NCBI GenBank assembly: GCA_965214695.1
Contig: OZ243967.1
Span: 2,976,001 to 3,040,000 of the forward strand
Direction: 5' to 3'
DNA length: 64,000 nucleotides
Origin: JAPOXR01 sp965214695
GTDB lineage: Bacteria; Pseudomonadota; Alphaproteobacteria; Rhodobacterales; Rhodobacteraceae
A program made the position numbers and the translations under genes. The notes under the pieces were generated by a model, which was not told the origin of the DNA, made no database searches, and saw only the letters and a list, made by a program, of their open reading frames with translations. This document shows positions 51,903 through 60,489 of the stretch, piece by piece (positions within the stretch are counted from its first letter, which is position 1; every line of letters begins with the position of its first letter).

Positions 51903-51921
51903 GATCGGGCCAGCTTGCAGG

Positions 51922-52620
51922 TTATCCCGAGGCTGGTGCAGCCTGGCGGGACTCGAGGAAGAATTCCGCAATCACCCGGGCAAATTTCTGCTGGTCTACC
52001 TGCTGGTCGAGCTCGGCCCTGGCCCGATCGAGCTGCTGGTCGGGTATGGTGCCCTTGCCGCGGGTCTCGATCAGGCCTTCGATGAACCGCCCGTCGAATT
52101 CCGGGTGCGGCTGCACCGAGATGGCCCGGTTGCCGTATGAGAGCATGGCAAATTTGCAGAACCCGGACGAACCGGTCACCTCGGCATCGGGCGGCAGGGC
52201 GGTCACCTGGTCCTGGTGCCAGGAATTCAGGAATATCTGTTCGTTCCCGAATTCGTAGCCATCCCTGCCAATCCCCCAACCGCCACTGAATTTCTCGACC
52301 CTGCCGCCAAGGGCCTGGGCCAGCAGTTGGTGACCGAAACAGGTGCCGACGATCGGAATGTCTGCCTCGTAGCATTCCCGCAGGAACGCCTCGAGCCTCC
52401 CGATCCACGGGCAGTCGTCGAGGACCGAGTATTTCGACCCGGTTACCAGCCAGCCATCTGCGTCGCCGACCGAGTTCGGGAACACGTCATCCAGAACATC
52501 CCAGGTCTCGAAATCAAAACCGTTGCCGGCCAGCAATCGCTGGAACATGTCCGTGTATTGCCCGTGTTCCTCAACGAGGTCGGACGGCGCATGCCCGGCC
52601 TGCAAGATGCCAATTTTCAT
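51922..52620 (-). CDS. Class I glutamine amidotransferase-like protein
   Basis: 232 residues. The catalytic triad is Cys94 (GTCFGHQLLAQAL), His172 and Glu174 (VQPHPEFDG). DGWLVTGSKYSVLDDCPWI is typical of the stand-alone GMP-synthase-like/YfeJ subgroup. Relatives include gamma-glutamyl hydrolases acting on small conjugates and peptidase-like proteins, so the true reaction is open. The start ATG at 52620 is chosen over an extension that has no family match. It is the last gene in a leftward terB / PhnD-like / amidotransferase set, 83 bases after the PhnD-like stop. Confidence 0.85.
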   Translation of the reverse strand: MKIGILQAGHAPSDLVEEHGQYTDMFQRLLAGNGFDFETWDVLDDVFPNSVGDADGWLVTGSKYSVLDDCPWIGRLEAFLRECYEADIPIVGTCFGHQLLAQALGGRVEKFSGGWGIGRDGYEFGNEQIFLNSWHQDQVTALPPDAEVTGSSGFCKFAMLSYGNRAISVQPHPEFDGRFIEGLIETRGKGTIPDQQLDRARAELDQQVDQQKFARVIAEFFLESRQAAPASG

Positions 52621-52703
52621 ATCGGTAACCCGCCCCTGGACGTCAGCCATCCACATACTGCAATTGACCAAATCCGGCAAACTGCCGCCGCCGTGGCAGG
52701 CCT

Positions 52704-53456
52704 TCAGTCCGGAACCGGCATTGCGTCAGGAAGCGCCAGATATTCGGCTTCCGGCACCTGGACGAGACCCCGGAACGGGATGAGTTCGAGGTCGCTGGCC
52801 GGGGTCAGGAGGATCGCCGACCGGACCGCCTCGAACAGGGTCTGCACCAGCTCTTTCCTGGTGGTTATCAGCGGCAGGCCCGGGGTGCAGCCGGTCCGTG
52901 AGACCTCCCGCAAGCCGGCAGCCGCCGTGTCGAAGCGCCGGATCAACCGCCAGGAATGGGCATCGATCGCGGCAATGTCGGCGCGCCTGTCCGCCACGGC
53001 AACCGACGACGCCTCGTGGCTGGATGTCCTGGTGAATCCGGAGAAGGAAATTCCGCAGCGTGCAGCTTCCTGCATCGGTGCTACCCACCCGGATTGCGAC
53101 AACCGGTCATTATAGGCAAGGACAGCACCACCGAAATCGGCAAATTCCCGGCGCCTGTCGCCGGCCCGGGCAACCAGTACGCTGCAATAATATCCGGCAG
53201 GACAGCCATTCAGCCGGATATCCGGGGCGCCGACAATGCTGACCCGGCCGGCAAGCATGGCCCTGAATGGCAGGCTGCAGCTCTGCGAGAGCAGAAGGTC
53301 TGCATGTGTCCAGGTCTCGAAGATGTCGGTGGTTCGGTCGAGCGCTTCTGGGGCGTCGATGCCCTGACCTGCCAACTCGTCGCGAATTCGTGCCCAGAGC
53401 CTGTCATTGGCCGGGACGGCTTCCGGCCGGTCATACATCGGCAGGCTGGCGATCAT
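52704..53456 (-). CDS. PhnD-like phosphate/phosphonate-binding-family protein without a visible signal peptide
   Basis: 250 residues. IASLPMYDRPEAVPANDRLW at the start, then a central GRVSIVGAPDIRLNGCPAGYYCSVLVARAG, GSxGWVAPM-type loop (SQSGWVAPMQEAARCG), and ADIAAIDAHSWRLIRRFD match the cytosolic-looking relatives of PhnD periplasmic binding proteins (HADLLLSQSC and AIDAHSW are family-type). Unlike real ABC receptors it starts directly with the first beta strand and shows no signal peptide, and there are no ABC permease genes nearby. Its ATG overlaps the terB stop (ATGA), so the two are coupled. It may bind a small phosphorylated ligand inside the cell. That is inference. Confidence 0.75.
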   Translation of the reverse strand: MIASLPMYDRPEAVPANDRLWARIRDELAGQGIDAPEALDRTTDIFETWTHADLLLSQSCSLPFRAMLAGRVSIVGAPDIRLNGCPAGYYCSVLVARAGDRRREFADFGGAVLAYNDRLSQSGWVAPMQEAARCGISFSGFTRTSSHEASSVAVADRRADIAAIDAHSWRLIRRFDTAAAGLREVSRTGCTPGLPLITTRKELVQTLFEAVRSAILLTPASDLELIPFRGLVQVPEAEYLALPDAMPVPD

Positions 53457-53896
53457 GTCATCCGGGCCATGACCCTTTGCCTGGCCAGTGCGCTGTCGCG
53501 GTCGCTCACGCCGAGGAGCTTGGTTGCCAGCCGCATGAAGCCGTCCTCGGCGTGGTCCCGCCGCCGGTCGGTCATGACCACTTCCCACAGCGCTTCAACC
53601 AGCTGCTCCCGCTCCTCGAAGGGAACGGCCCGCTTCAGCGCCCGGGTAAAGCTCACATTGTCGGCCACCTCCGTCTCGTGTTCCTCGGCCTCCAGTCGCA
53701 ACCGCCCGGCCTCTTCCGCCGACAGGCCGTACCTGGCCGACAGTATCCTGTCGGTGCGGTGCCTTTCTTCGTCGGTGTAGTGGTCGTCGGCCCTGCCGAC
53801 CCGGACCAGGAGGACTGCCAGGGCAAGCCGGGCGTCATCCTCGGGCAGCTCCTGCGGCTGCGAGGATTGCATGAGCGACATCAGCGATCTCAACAT
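53453..53896 (-). CDS. TerB-family tellurite-resistance-like protein
   Basis: 147 residues, all-helical. ARLALAVLLVRVGRADDHYTDEERHRTDRIL and AEEHETEVADNVSFTRALKRAVPFEEREQLVEALWEVVMTDRR match the TerB fold, including acidic metal-binding positions. EEDGFMRLATKLLGVSDRD-like ends are typical. The function of stand-alone TerB proteins is not established, and a membrane-stress or signalling role has been suggested. It opens a leftward operon with the PhnD-like and amidotransferase genes. The start ATG at 53896 is preferred to one 12 codons upstream. Confidence 0.88.
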   Translation of the reverse strand: MLRSLMSLMQSSQPQELPEDDARLALAVLLVRVGRADDHYTDEERHRTDRILSARYGLSAEEAGRLRLEAEEHETEVADNVSFTRALKRAVPFEEREQLVEALWEVVMTDRRRDHAEDGFMRLATKLLGVSDRDSALARQRVMARMT

Positions 53897-54085
53897 ATGA
53901 ACACCTGCATGACCCACCCCGGGCTTAGGCAATCGTTATAGCGTCCTCCATGTCCTGCTCAACCTGCAGATTGTGGTCAGGCCATCAACCCCGGATCATC
54001 AACCCCGGACCGATCGCGGGAGGAAATCACTCCGGCGCCCCGCTGGCAGAACAAAATTGAGAGTGGCGCAACCGGGGAAATTGCG

Positions 54086-55550
54086 TTAAGCGCCATACTG
54101 TTGCTTCAAGCACATTTCGGGATGATTTCCGGAGTCCAGTCATGGATCTCGCGTGACACCGGACCACGCTTGCGGAGGTTGAAACTGCTCATTTTCCGCC
54201 TGACCCCCCGAGGCTTGACCTGGCCTCGGCTGGAGACCACGCGCTCCTCGAGGATCTCGCCCGCGGTGCCGGGTGTCGGGTCCACCGGGGGGGGGGAAGC
54301 GCCGGGATTGATGATCCGGCGGCGCATGACATTCACGGCATGGGTAAAGGATAATCGATCAGGATCCTCTCCCGACTTCTCGGCGGCCTCGTGGATCAGG
54401 CAGCGCACGGCATAATGGGCGAGCATGAGCCCGTCGATTTCCTGGTAGACCAGGTCGGGCGTCTTGCTGCGCAAGGCGGCACCCTTTCCGAGAATGTGGG
54501 TCCCCACCTCGTCATAGGCGTTCTCGATTTCCCACCGCTCGTGGTAGAGCGTCGCCAGCTCGGCGGCCGGGGCGAGGCGATGGTCCATAAGGGTGGTGGC
54601 AAGCATGAAACTCTCGCCGCCATCACCGGTGCGATAGGCGACGACCCGCACCGGCAGCTCGCCGCGGCTTCGCCGGCGATCGCGGCCGGAGCCGCGGATC
54701 ACGCTCCGCCACGAGCCGTCGTCGAGGGCCAGGTTGACCGGGAAGCGCATGTTCCCCTTGCAGCGCCACAGGAGATCGGCGCCGGTTGCCGCGGCCCGCG
54801 ACCATAGCGGATACCCGGTATAATATCGGTCCGCCAGTACCAGCATGCCGGGTGACAGATGCCCGAGCAGCCGTTCGGCCTGTTCCATCTCGCTCTCGGC
54901 ATATGGCCCGGCATGCCAGGCGAAACCGGCCCTGATGCCGACTTCCATCACCGCGGTCACGCGCGCCTGCAGGAAGGCCGAGGCACCGCGGGCGGCGCCC
55001 GGCAGTCCGAATTCCTCCCGGTTCCGCTCCCCGCCCTGCAGGTTCAGGACCCACCCGTCAAAGGCCACCAGGCGCCGCCCGCGATACCAGGCGCCAAGGG
55101 TATCGGCCCGGGCCAGCGGTGCCACGCAACTGTCGCGCAGTGTCCTGAATGGCGCCGCACCCAGGCGGGTGCGGGCCCGCGAGATCGAGGATTTGCCCGA
55201 CACCCGAACCGGCAGGTCCGGCGAGATCCAGCGCATGCCGCCTTCCAGGCAGCGCAGGACCTCGCGGGTCGCGACCTGCCGGAACAGCGCCATGACGATC
55301 ACGTAGTAGACCATGACATCGGCCGGCAGATCGCGCCGTCGCCTGTTGCCCTGGTTCAGTGACCGCAAGGTGGCATTGACGGTGTCGCGCGGAAAGACCC
55401 GCGCAACCACGCCCAGGCCGAGATAATCGGAGAGACGATTTCCTCCGGCAAATGCTGCCTTCGTTCGGGCCATGGCAGGAGCCTCTACATGACGCGATGC
55501 TCCTGCGGTATGACACGATTAATTCCTTGGAGCGGCAGTATTGCGGTTAA
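54086..55550 (-). mobile_element. IS4-family insertion sequence, apparently complete
   Basis: About 1.46 kb. The ends are imperfect inverted repeats: the 25 bases at 54086-54110 (TTAAGCGCCATACTG...) match the reverse complement of 55526-55550 at 20 of 25 positions. One transposase gene fills the element, and its stop lies within the left repeat. No target-site duplication could be identified by eye. It lies next to a decayed IS110 transposase. Confidence 0.75.
54106..55473 (-). CDS. IS4-family transposase
   Basis: 455 residues. The N-terminal IS4 domain reads LSDYLGLGVVARVFPRDTVN and MVYYVIVMALFRQVATREVLRCLEGG. The DDE catalytic residues are probably Asp in VAFDGWVLNLQGG, Asp in VLADRYYTGYPLW and Glu in YHERWEIENAYDEVG. 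The last is the Y-x2-R-x3-E motif of IS4 elements, though the lysine expected six residues later is not conserved. No frameshift is seen. It is transcribed leftward and spans almost the whole element. Confidence 0.92.
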   Translation of the reverse strand: MARTKAAFAGGNRLSDYLGLGVVARVFPRDTVNATLRSLNQGNRRRRDLPADVMVYYVIVMALFRQVATREVLRCLEGGMRWISPDLPVRVSGKSSISRARTRLGAAPFRTLRDSCVAPLARADTLGAWYRGRRLVAFDGWVLNLQGGERNREEFGLPGAARGASAFLQARVTAVMEVGIRAGFAWHAGPYAESEMEQAERLLGHLSPGMLVLADRYYTGYPLWSRAAATGADLLWRCKGNMRFPVNLALDDGSWRSVIRGSGRDRRRSRGELPVRVVAYRTGDGGESFMLATTLMDHRLAPAAELATLYHERWEIENAYDEVGTHILGKGAALRSKTPDLVYQEIDGLMLAHYAVRCLIHEAAEKSGEDPDRLSFTHAVNVMRRRIINPGASPPPVDPTPGTAGEILEERVVSSRGQVKPRGVRRKMSSFNLRKRGPVSREIHDWTPEIIPKCA

Positions 55551-55639
55551 GTCGCTGGAGGTTCCAATTCCATTTTCTTGCTGACCGAAGGACATGGTCC
55601 GGGCATGCAAACCGGTCACGCCGGATGCCAACCGAGCAC

Positions 55640-55990
55640 TCCGCACCGTCGCCGGGGCCGGCATCAAATCCCTGCTGTTCCACACCCAGCACGTCAAGAA
55701 GATCAAGGGACGCAAGACCGACATCGTCGTCGGCGCCTGGCTGGCTCGTGTTTGCCAGTTGGGCCTGTGCATCCGAACCCGGTGCTGCCAAGGCGTTCCA
55801 CGAGTTGTGCCAGGTGTCGCGGACGTGCCGGAATGTCGTCGCCGAGCAGAGCCGGGTCTGCAACCGCGCCCACGAGATCGCCAACTCGCCGGCCTTCGTG
55901 TTGGCGGCGTCCTCTCCGACTTCTTTGGAATGAAAGTACGGCGCATCGCCGGCAGGGAACGCAACGAGATCACGACCTCTCTCCCGCCTA
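55640..55990 (+). pseudogene. Decayed IS110-family transposase fragment
   Basis: Pieces of an IS110 DEDD-transposase are spread over two frames. HTQHVKKIKGRKTD and AWLARVCQLGL come in one frame. FHELCQVSRTCRNVVAEQSRVCNRAHEI follows in the next frame. LRVGGVLSDFFGM then returns to the first. The order and spacing match the family (QxVKxxKGRKTD, WLAxLxQxGL, LRxLxRxRxxxVxxRSRxxNRIHKI, LRIGGVLSDIFG). At least two frameshifts and a missing N and C terminus make it non-functional. It is directly beside the IS4 element. Confidence 0.72.
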
Positions 55991-56408
55991 TATGTCGAAG
56001 GAGAAACAGAAGCGCGCGATTCTGGCGGTTTGACGCGCTCTTGAGGACCAAGTTTGCACCGGTGACCGCGCACCGGTGCCTCAATCTTTCATAGATGTTG
56101 TTCCCTCCGATTGTCGGGCTGCATCGGGGAGCCTGTCCAGGGCCAGTTTGAATGTCTGTCAGGCCCGGTAACGGGCCGGGGTCCCGGCATTGCCGGCAAC
56201 TCGGCGCCGAGGCTGGCCTGCCGGCCCGCTGCTCAGCCGGCCCGCCATCGTCTTGCAGGGCTCGTCCGACGCTGTCTGCCTGCTTACGCCGCAACTGCGT
56301 TAACTTCCGCGAAGGCTGAGACCGGCCGGATTCAGCCGACCGGCCCGCTTGTCCTTCTGATCGAGAGGTTACACAGCAAAATCAGTCCAGTTCTGGACCG
56401 CCTGCATC
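55991..56408. other. Gene-free stretch upstream of higBA
   Basis: About 420 bases of mobile-region DNA. No gene was recognised. A region of AT-rich sequence from about 56365 to the higB start contains the candidate operator listed separately. Confidence 0.45.
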
Positions 56409-56427
56409 TTTTACGTAAGTCGTAAAA
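56409..56427. promoter_or_regulatory. Inverted repeat, candidate HigA operator
   Basis: TTTTACG-TAAGT-CGTAAAA is a perfect 7-bp inverted repeat with a 5-base spacer, 20 bases before the higB start. HigA-type antitoxins bind such repeats to repress higBA. Function inferred from position. Confidence 0.55.
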
Positions 56428-56446
56428 TACAGTACGTTCAGGCTGC

Positions 56447-56725
56447 ATGATTCGAAACTTCGGGAACGGGGATGCGCGCCGCTTCTTCAGGGGGCAGCGC
56501 GTCGCCGCATTCCAGGGTCTTGCCGGTCAGGCCAGGCGCCGATTGGCCCTGCTGGACAACGCGGAGACTCTTGATGACCTGCTCAGGTTGCGGAGCAACC
56601 GGCTGGAGTTGTTGCGCGGCAACCGGGCCGGTCAGCACGGCATCCGAATCAATGCACAATGGCGCGTCTGCTTTCACTGGTCGGATGAAGGGCCGTGCGA
56701 TGTGGAGATCGTGGACTATCATTGA
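56447..56725 (+). CDS. higB: HigB/RelE-superfamily toxin
   Basis: 92 residues. A ribosome-dependent mRNA endonuclease family: MIRNFGNGDARRFFRGQ, ARRRLALLDNAETLDDLLRLRSNRLELLRGNRAGQHGIRINAQWRVCF, and the end DVEIVDYH are the HigB-1 group pattern (IRSFxxxxxxxxFxG; LHxLKGxxxGxxSIRVNxxWRixF; VxIxDYH). The likely catalytic residues are in the RINAQWR segment and the C-terminal Tyr/His. It comes before its antitoxin gene, as is standard for higBA, with 11 bases between. Confidence 0.92.
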   Translation: MIRNFGNGDARRFFRGQRVAAFQGLAGQARRRLALLDNAETLDDLLRLRSNRLELLRGNRAGQHGIRINAQWRVCFHWSDEGPCDVEIVDYH

Positions 56726-56736
56726 CGGAGGTTAAC

Positions 56737-57069
56737 GTGATCATACGGAACGGCATGAGGCCGGTGCATCCAGGTGAAATCCTGCTCGGCGAACTCGATG
56801 AGCTCGGGCTGTCGGCCAATGCACTGTCCAAGGCGCTGGGTGTGCCGGTGAACCGGGTGACGATGATCCTGAATGGTCAGCGGGGCGTGAGCGCAGACAC
56901 GGCACTACGCCTGGCGAGGTATTTCGGGACGACACCTCAACTCTGGCTGAACCTGCAAATGTCATGGGAGTTGCGCCAGGCGGAAATGGTTGCTGGCCAG
57001 GAGATTGCGAGGTGCGTGACTCCTCGGCCCATGACGGCTACTGCCGAGATGGCAAGTGCTCATTCCTGA
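56737..57069 (+). CDS. higA: HigA antitoxin
   Basis: 110 residues of the HigA/VapI-like XRE family. MRPVHPGEILLGELDELGLSANALSKALGVPVNRVTMILNGQRGVSADTALRLARYFGTTPQLWLNLQ gives the full helix-turn-helix domain, with the invariant HPGE and WLNLQ. The start is GTG at 56737 with GGAGG six bases upstream, and the ATG six codons later is the alternative. The last 15 or so residues (CVTPRPMTATAEMASAHS) differ from typical endings and may reflect a changed 3' end. It neutralises HigB and represses the operon. Confidence 0.9.
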   Translation: MIIRNGMRPVHPGEILLGELDELGLSANALSKALGVPVNRVTMILNGQRGVSADTALRLARYFGTTPQLWLNLQMSWELRQAEMVAGQEIARCVTPRPMTATAEMASAHS

Positions 57070-57259
57070 CTTGCTGTTGTTGCAACTCCCTGTTTCGTTG
57101 GTCTTGCGTGTCTGGGAGTGGTTGGCAATCCGCCGCGCCGCCAGACACCTGAAGCATAAGGTCCAGGTCAACGATCCTTCATGATGGTCGAAGATCAGGA
57201 TCCCGAATTCCAGCAAACGGCCAATAATCGTTCATGCAACTGATTGGTACATCGGCAAA

Positions 57260-57481
57260 ATGGTAACCCGCCGGTCCTTCGACAATGTGACTTGGGACGA
57301 AGAGATCCTGCCCGATGGAACATGGGAGAAAGGGCTCTTGCCGAATGGTGTTTTCCATCAGAATGTCCTGCGATATGCCGAGGGGCAAGATCTGGACACG
57401 CTATACTTTCGAACTCACACCAGTACCGGAATGATGCGGGCCATTCACCTGAGCAGGAAATTGACTGACCGTTTGCCGTGA
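57260..57481 (+). CDS. Small hypothetical protein
   Basis: A 73-codon frame, MVTRRSFDNVTWDEEILPDG, followed by a stretch with GVFHQNVLRYAEGQ and RAIHLSRKL. Composition looks protein-like (balanced acidic and hydrophobic residues), and several other frames over the same bases are open too, so coding is uncertain. No clear ribosome site was seen. No family recognised. Confidence 0.3.
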   Translation: MVTRRSFDNVTWDEEILPDGTWEKGLLPNGVFHQNVLRYAEGQDLDTLYFRTHTSTGMMRAIHLSRKLTDRLP

Positions 57482-57745
57482 ACTCCGAGCGCACGTGTCA
57501 AGCCGCCTCAGGAAATTGGCGTGCATCCCCAAAAAACCATGTCACGATTTCGGGAAAGGCCAGAGTCAGATCAATTCGAACGCTGGAATCTTTCGGAAAG
57601 GAATTCAATGGCGAAGTCAGGAAAGTGCAACTCTGGGCCTGGCAGGCATTGCCCTGCCGCATCTGGGCCGGGTCACTGGCGCCGCCAGCTTCGCCGTTCC
57701 TGGCGTGGTCTGGATGTCCGACCCTGCTGACACCTGATCCGGACC

Positions 57746-58326
57746 GTGCGCAACCGGTTGAACAAGAACAAAAGTCTCCCGATTGCACGACAATTCCGCC
57801 GGGTCGTGACGGGCCATGTCGAGAATGGCAAAGCCGTCATCGTCGGCGACACGGTTGCCACGCAGTTTCTTGAACGACCGAGCAGGCCCAGGATCAGGCT
57901 GACGAACTTTGGGATCGAACGCAGCGACCGCGCTGAACGTGACGGCCGGACAGAAACCTGCCCCGGCCATTTCGTCCTGCATCCGCCGCCGATGGTCGGC
58001 ACGTTTCGCCGCGTCGAATTTTGCCCGAAGACCCTGACGTCTTGAATGCTCTCGACGGAAAGGCCGCCCTTGGCGAATTGGGAGCCAGCGCCCAAGCCGC
58101 TGAGGGAGGCCGACATCCCTACATGCATCGGACCGACTCGCCGGATTGCGCCATCGCGCTCTCTGGCGAGGCATGCATGGAATTGGATGACGAAGCGGAC
58201 AACCTGCCGTTGAGGGTCGGTGACGCGCTGATCCAGCGCGGCAACAATCACGCATGGTCGAACCCCGCGATACCGAGCCATGCGGCATCGCGTCCGTGCT
58301 GATTGACGGCGTCACGCGGCGCGATG
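57746..58326 (+). pseudogene. Cupin-domain protein gene broken by two frameshifts
   Basis: The N-terminal part RRVVTGHVENGKAVIV and FLERPSRPRIRLTNFGIE is in one frame up to about 58030. The cupin core MHRTDSPDCAIALSGEACMELDDEADNLPLRVGDALIQRGNNHAW is in the next frame. The end EPCGIASVLIDG is in a third. The order and content match a common family of small cupins (RRVVTGHDxxGKA...; HRTxSxDYxxVLSGExxxxLDD; GDVVVQRGTNHAWxNR; PCRxAFVLxDG). Two frameshifts mean it is not functional unless sequence errors are responsible. It lies just before the lysR gene end. Confidence 0.72.
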
Positions 58327-58388
58327 CCCCGAAAGGCCGGCAAATGGGCATTTCGGGGCAAAGCTGAACTTGGCCAGTTCGCCTCGGT

Positions 58389-59321
58389 TCAACCGCCCGG
58401 GGTGCAAGGGTCGATGAAGATCGACCTTCTATCGGTCTCGGTCAACATTGCCAGAAACCGCTCGGCCACCGGGTTTGAAGGCGCGCCGCTGCGCCTGATC
58501 GATCCAAGCGGGCGGTGGAACTGCGGGTGATCAAATTCCAGAAACGCAAGCCTGTCCTCCAGATAAGGTTCGGTCGTGGCCTTGGGCATCGTCGTGATAA
58601 GATCCGTATCGGCAATGATTTCAAGGACGGATCGAATGGAATCCGTTTCGCAGACGATATGCATGGACACCACTCCGGATGCGATCATGGCGGCCTCTGT
58701 CTGTTGCCGCAGCAGGCTGCCCCTCGAATGAGCCAGCCAGAACTGCGCCTCTAGGTCGGATGGCATCACACGCTTTCGAGATGTCAGGACATGGCCGTTT
58801 CGACACAGGATTCCAACGCGATCATCGATGAGCGGAACATATTCCAGCCCGTCCGATGGCTCGGCCAGGCTCTTGGGGCCAAAGACGACATCAACTTGAC
58901 CGCGCTCAAGCATGGTGCGCAATTCGTGCACGAGCCCGGTCCTCATCTCGACCACGCAGTTTGGATTCTCCCGGATGAAACCTGCCGTCGTGCTGCTAAG
59001 AAACCTGCCAGCCACGATTGGCGGCGCCCCGATTCTGAGCTCTCCAACAGTGCCCTTCGCGGATTGATCGGCCAGAATGCTTGCCTGCTCTTCGGCCAGC
59101 CGAATGGCCTGACCGTTTCGGGCGAGCCTGATGCCCAGCGCGTTGGGCACCGACCTTCGTCCTTCACGATTGAACAATGCTGTCCCTAGTCGTGTCTCCA
59201 ATGCCTTCATGTTGCGGCTGAGCGCAGGTTGGGTCAGGCCAAGCCTGTCCGCTGCGGTCTGAAATGAACCGGCCTCGACGATGACAGAGAGCTGGGCCAG
59301 GTGCTTTGGATCGAGTTTCAT
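58389..59321 (-). CDS. LysR-family transcriptional regulator
   Basis: 310 residues. KLDPKHLAQLSVIVEAGSFQTAADRLGLTQPALSRNMKALETRLGTALFNREGR is a standard LysR winged HTH (residues 2-60). The effector-binding domain follows (GELRIGAPPIVAGRFL, VDVVFGP, VGILCRNGHVL). It is divergent from the TAXI-TRAP operon with 89 bases between the starts, and a T-N11-A dyad is next to its start, so it very probably controls that operon and itself. Confidence 0.93.
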   Translation of the reverse strand: MKLDPKHLAQLSVIVEAGSFQTAADRLGLTQPALSRNMKALETRLGTALFNREGRRSVPNALGIRLARNGQAIRLAEEQASILADQSAKGTVGELRIGAPPIVAGRFLSSTTAGFIRENPNCVVEMRTGLVHELRTMLERGQVDVVFGPKSLAEPSDGLEYVPLIDDRVGILCRNGHVLTSRKRVMPSDLEAQFWLAHSRGSLLRQQTEAAMIASGVVSMHIVCETDSIRSVLEIIADTDLITTMPKATTEPYLEDRLAFLEFDHPQFHRPLGSIRRSGAPSNPVAERFLAMLTETDRRSIFIDPCTPGG

Positions 59322-59380
59322 AACAAACCGTTATGTATTACGCGCAATCTTTGACTATATCAGATGTTTTTCTTTTGCTA
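59320..59380 (+). promoter_or_regulatory. LysR-type dyad and TRAP operon promoter
   Basis: ATAAC-N5-GTTAT (59320-59334) contains a T-N11-A LysR box. TTGACT at 59351-59356 with TTTGCT/TTGCTA 17-18 bases downstream is a weak candidate promoter reading to the TAXI gene, just downstream of the dyad, as expected for LysR activation. Confidence 0.45.
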
Positions 59381-59410
59381 GTCTCCCCAGGAACCAAGGG
59401 AGGAAAATCC

Positions 59411-60415
59411 GTGCTCAACTTCAGAATTCTCTCGGTGGCGGCGATACTGACCGCTGCCCTTGTGGCACCCACCGTCTCGGCAGCCCAGATATTCAAGGGC
59501 GAAACCGCGGGTGTTGGCGATCCGGTACACACGATGTTCGTGACCTTCGTGAACCAGGCCGGAAAGGCTGGCGTCGAGATCCAGGTCAACGCCGGACAAA
59601 CTCTTACCAAGTCCATGCTGAAAGGCGGTCGGCAGGAAATTGACTTTTTCTCGACTGTTCCGTCGCTTGTGAACCTGATGAAGAGCCAGGCACGGATGTA
59701 TGAAAGCGTCGACGACGCACCCGAAGCAGCGGGTCAGCTTCGCGCGATTCTCGGCTTCAAGGCCGGGGCCTATCATCCCGTGACCCTGCAGGGGTCCGGC
59801 ATTGAGACCTGGGAAGACCTAAAGGGCAAGACCGTCTTCACGGGCCCACCGGCGGGGTCGGCGTCCGCGACCTCCGAGGCGCTGATCAAGATCATCACTG
59901 GCTTTGAGCCGGGCAAGGACTACAATGCTGTCCGCCTGAACTGGGGCGAAGGCTACGCCGCTCTTGCAGACAACAAGATCGACATGATGATCCGTCCGGC
60001 GGAAATCGGATCGTCCAAAATCGAGCAATTCGGGCTTTCAGGCGAATTTCGCATCCTTTCCATTCCGGACGACGTCATCGGCTCGGAGGCGATGCAGGCT
60101 CTCTTTGGGCGTCCTGGGCGTGGAATGCTCAAGTTCGACGGCGGCGTCTACAAGGGGCAGCTGACTGACGGCGACATCACCGCGCTGGGATTCACCCAGT
60201 TCGTGGGCACTCACGCAGGCGTGTCCGAAGATTTGGTCTACGACGCAACAAGATCCTTTTGGGAGAACTTGGACGAAGTTCACGCGACCGCGTTCTTCCT
60301 GAAAGCTGTCACGCCTGAAACCGCCTTCACTTCCGTCAACGTTCCTCTGCACCCCGGCGCAGCGAAGTACTATGACGAAGCAGGAATTCCGGTTCCAGGC
60401 GAACTTCGTCCCTGA
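59411..60415 (+). CDS. TAXI-family TRAP transporter solute-binding protein
   Basis: 334 residues from GTG 59411, with GGGAGG eight bases upstream. The signal peptide is residues 1-25 (LNFRILSVAAILTAALVAPTVSAAQ). The TAXI pattern then appears: KGETAGVGDPVHTMFVTFVN, then EIQVNAGQTLTKSMLKGGRQEIDFF, DLKGKTVFTGPPAGSASATSEALI. It captures an organic anion in the periplasm for the fused membrane subunit encoded next. The longer frame from 59333 would place the signal peptide internally and is rejected. Confidence 0.9.
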   Translation: MLNFRILSVAAILTAALVAPTVSAAQIFKGETAGVGDPVHTMFVTFVNQAGKAGVEIQVNAGQTLTKSMLKGGRQEIDFFSTVPSLVNLMKSQARMYESVDDAPEAAGQLRAILGFKAGAYHPVTLQGSGIETWEDLKGKTVFTGPPAGSASATSEALIKIITGFEPGKDYNAVRLNWGEGYAALADNKIDMMIRPAEIGSSKIEQFGLSGEFRILSIPDDVIGSEAMQALFGRPGRGMLKFDGGVYKGQLTDGDITALGFTQFVGTHAGVSEDLVYDATRSFWENLDEVHATAFFLKAVTPETAFTSVNVPLHPGAAKYYDEAGIPVPGELRP

Positions 60416-60489
60416 ACGAACGATGCTGGCGAGTGGACCGCCAAGGCGGTCCACCCACAACCTTCTCGAACCAGGCCGGGACCGATCTG

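Noticed and set aside
53981..54010. Short tandem repeat of CATCAACCCCGGA, two units
   Set aside because: Only two units and no link to a feature. Too short to be a CRISPR or replication iteron array.
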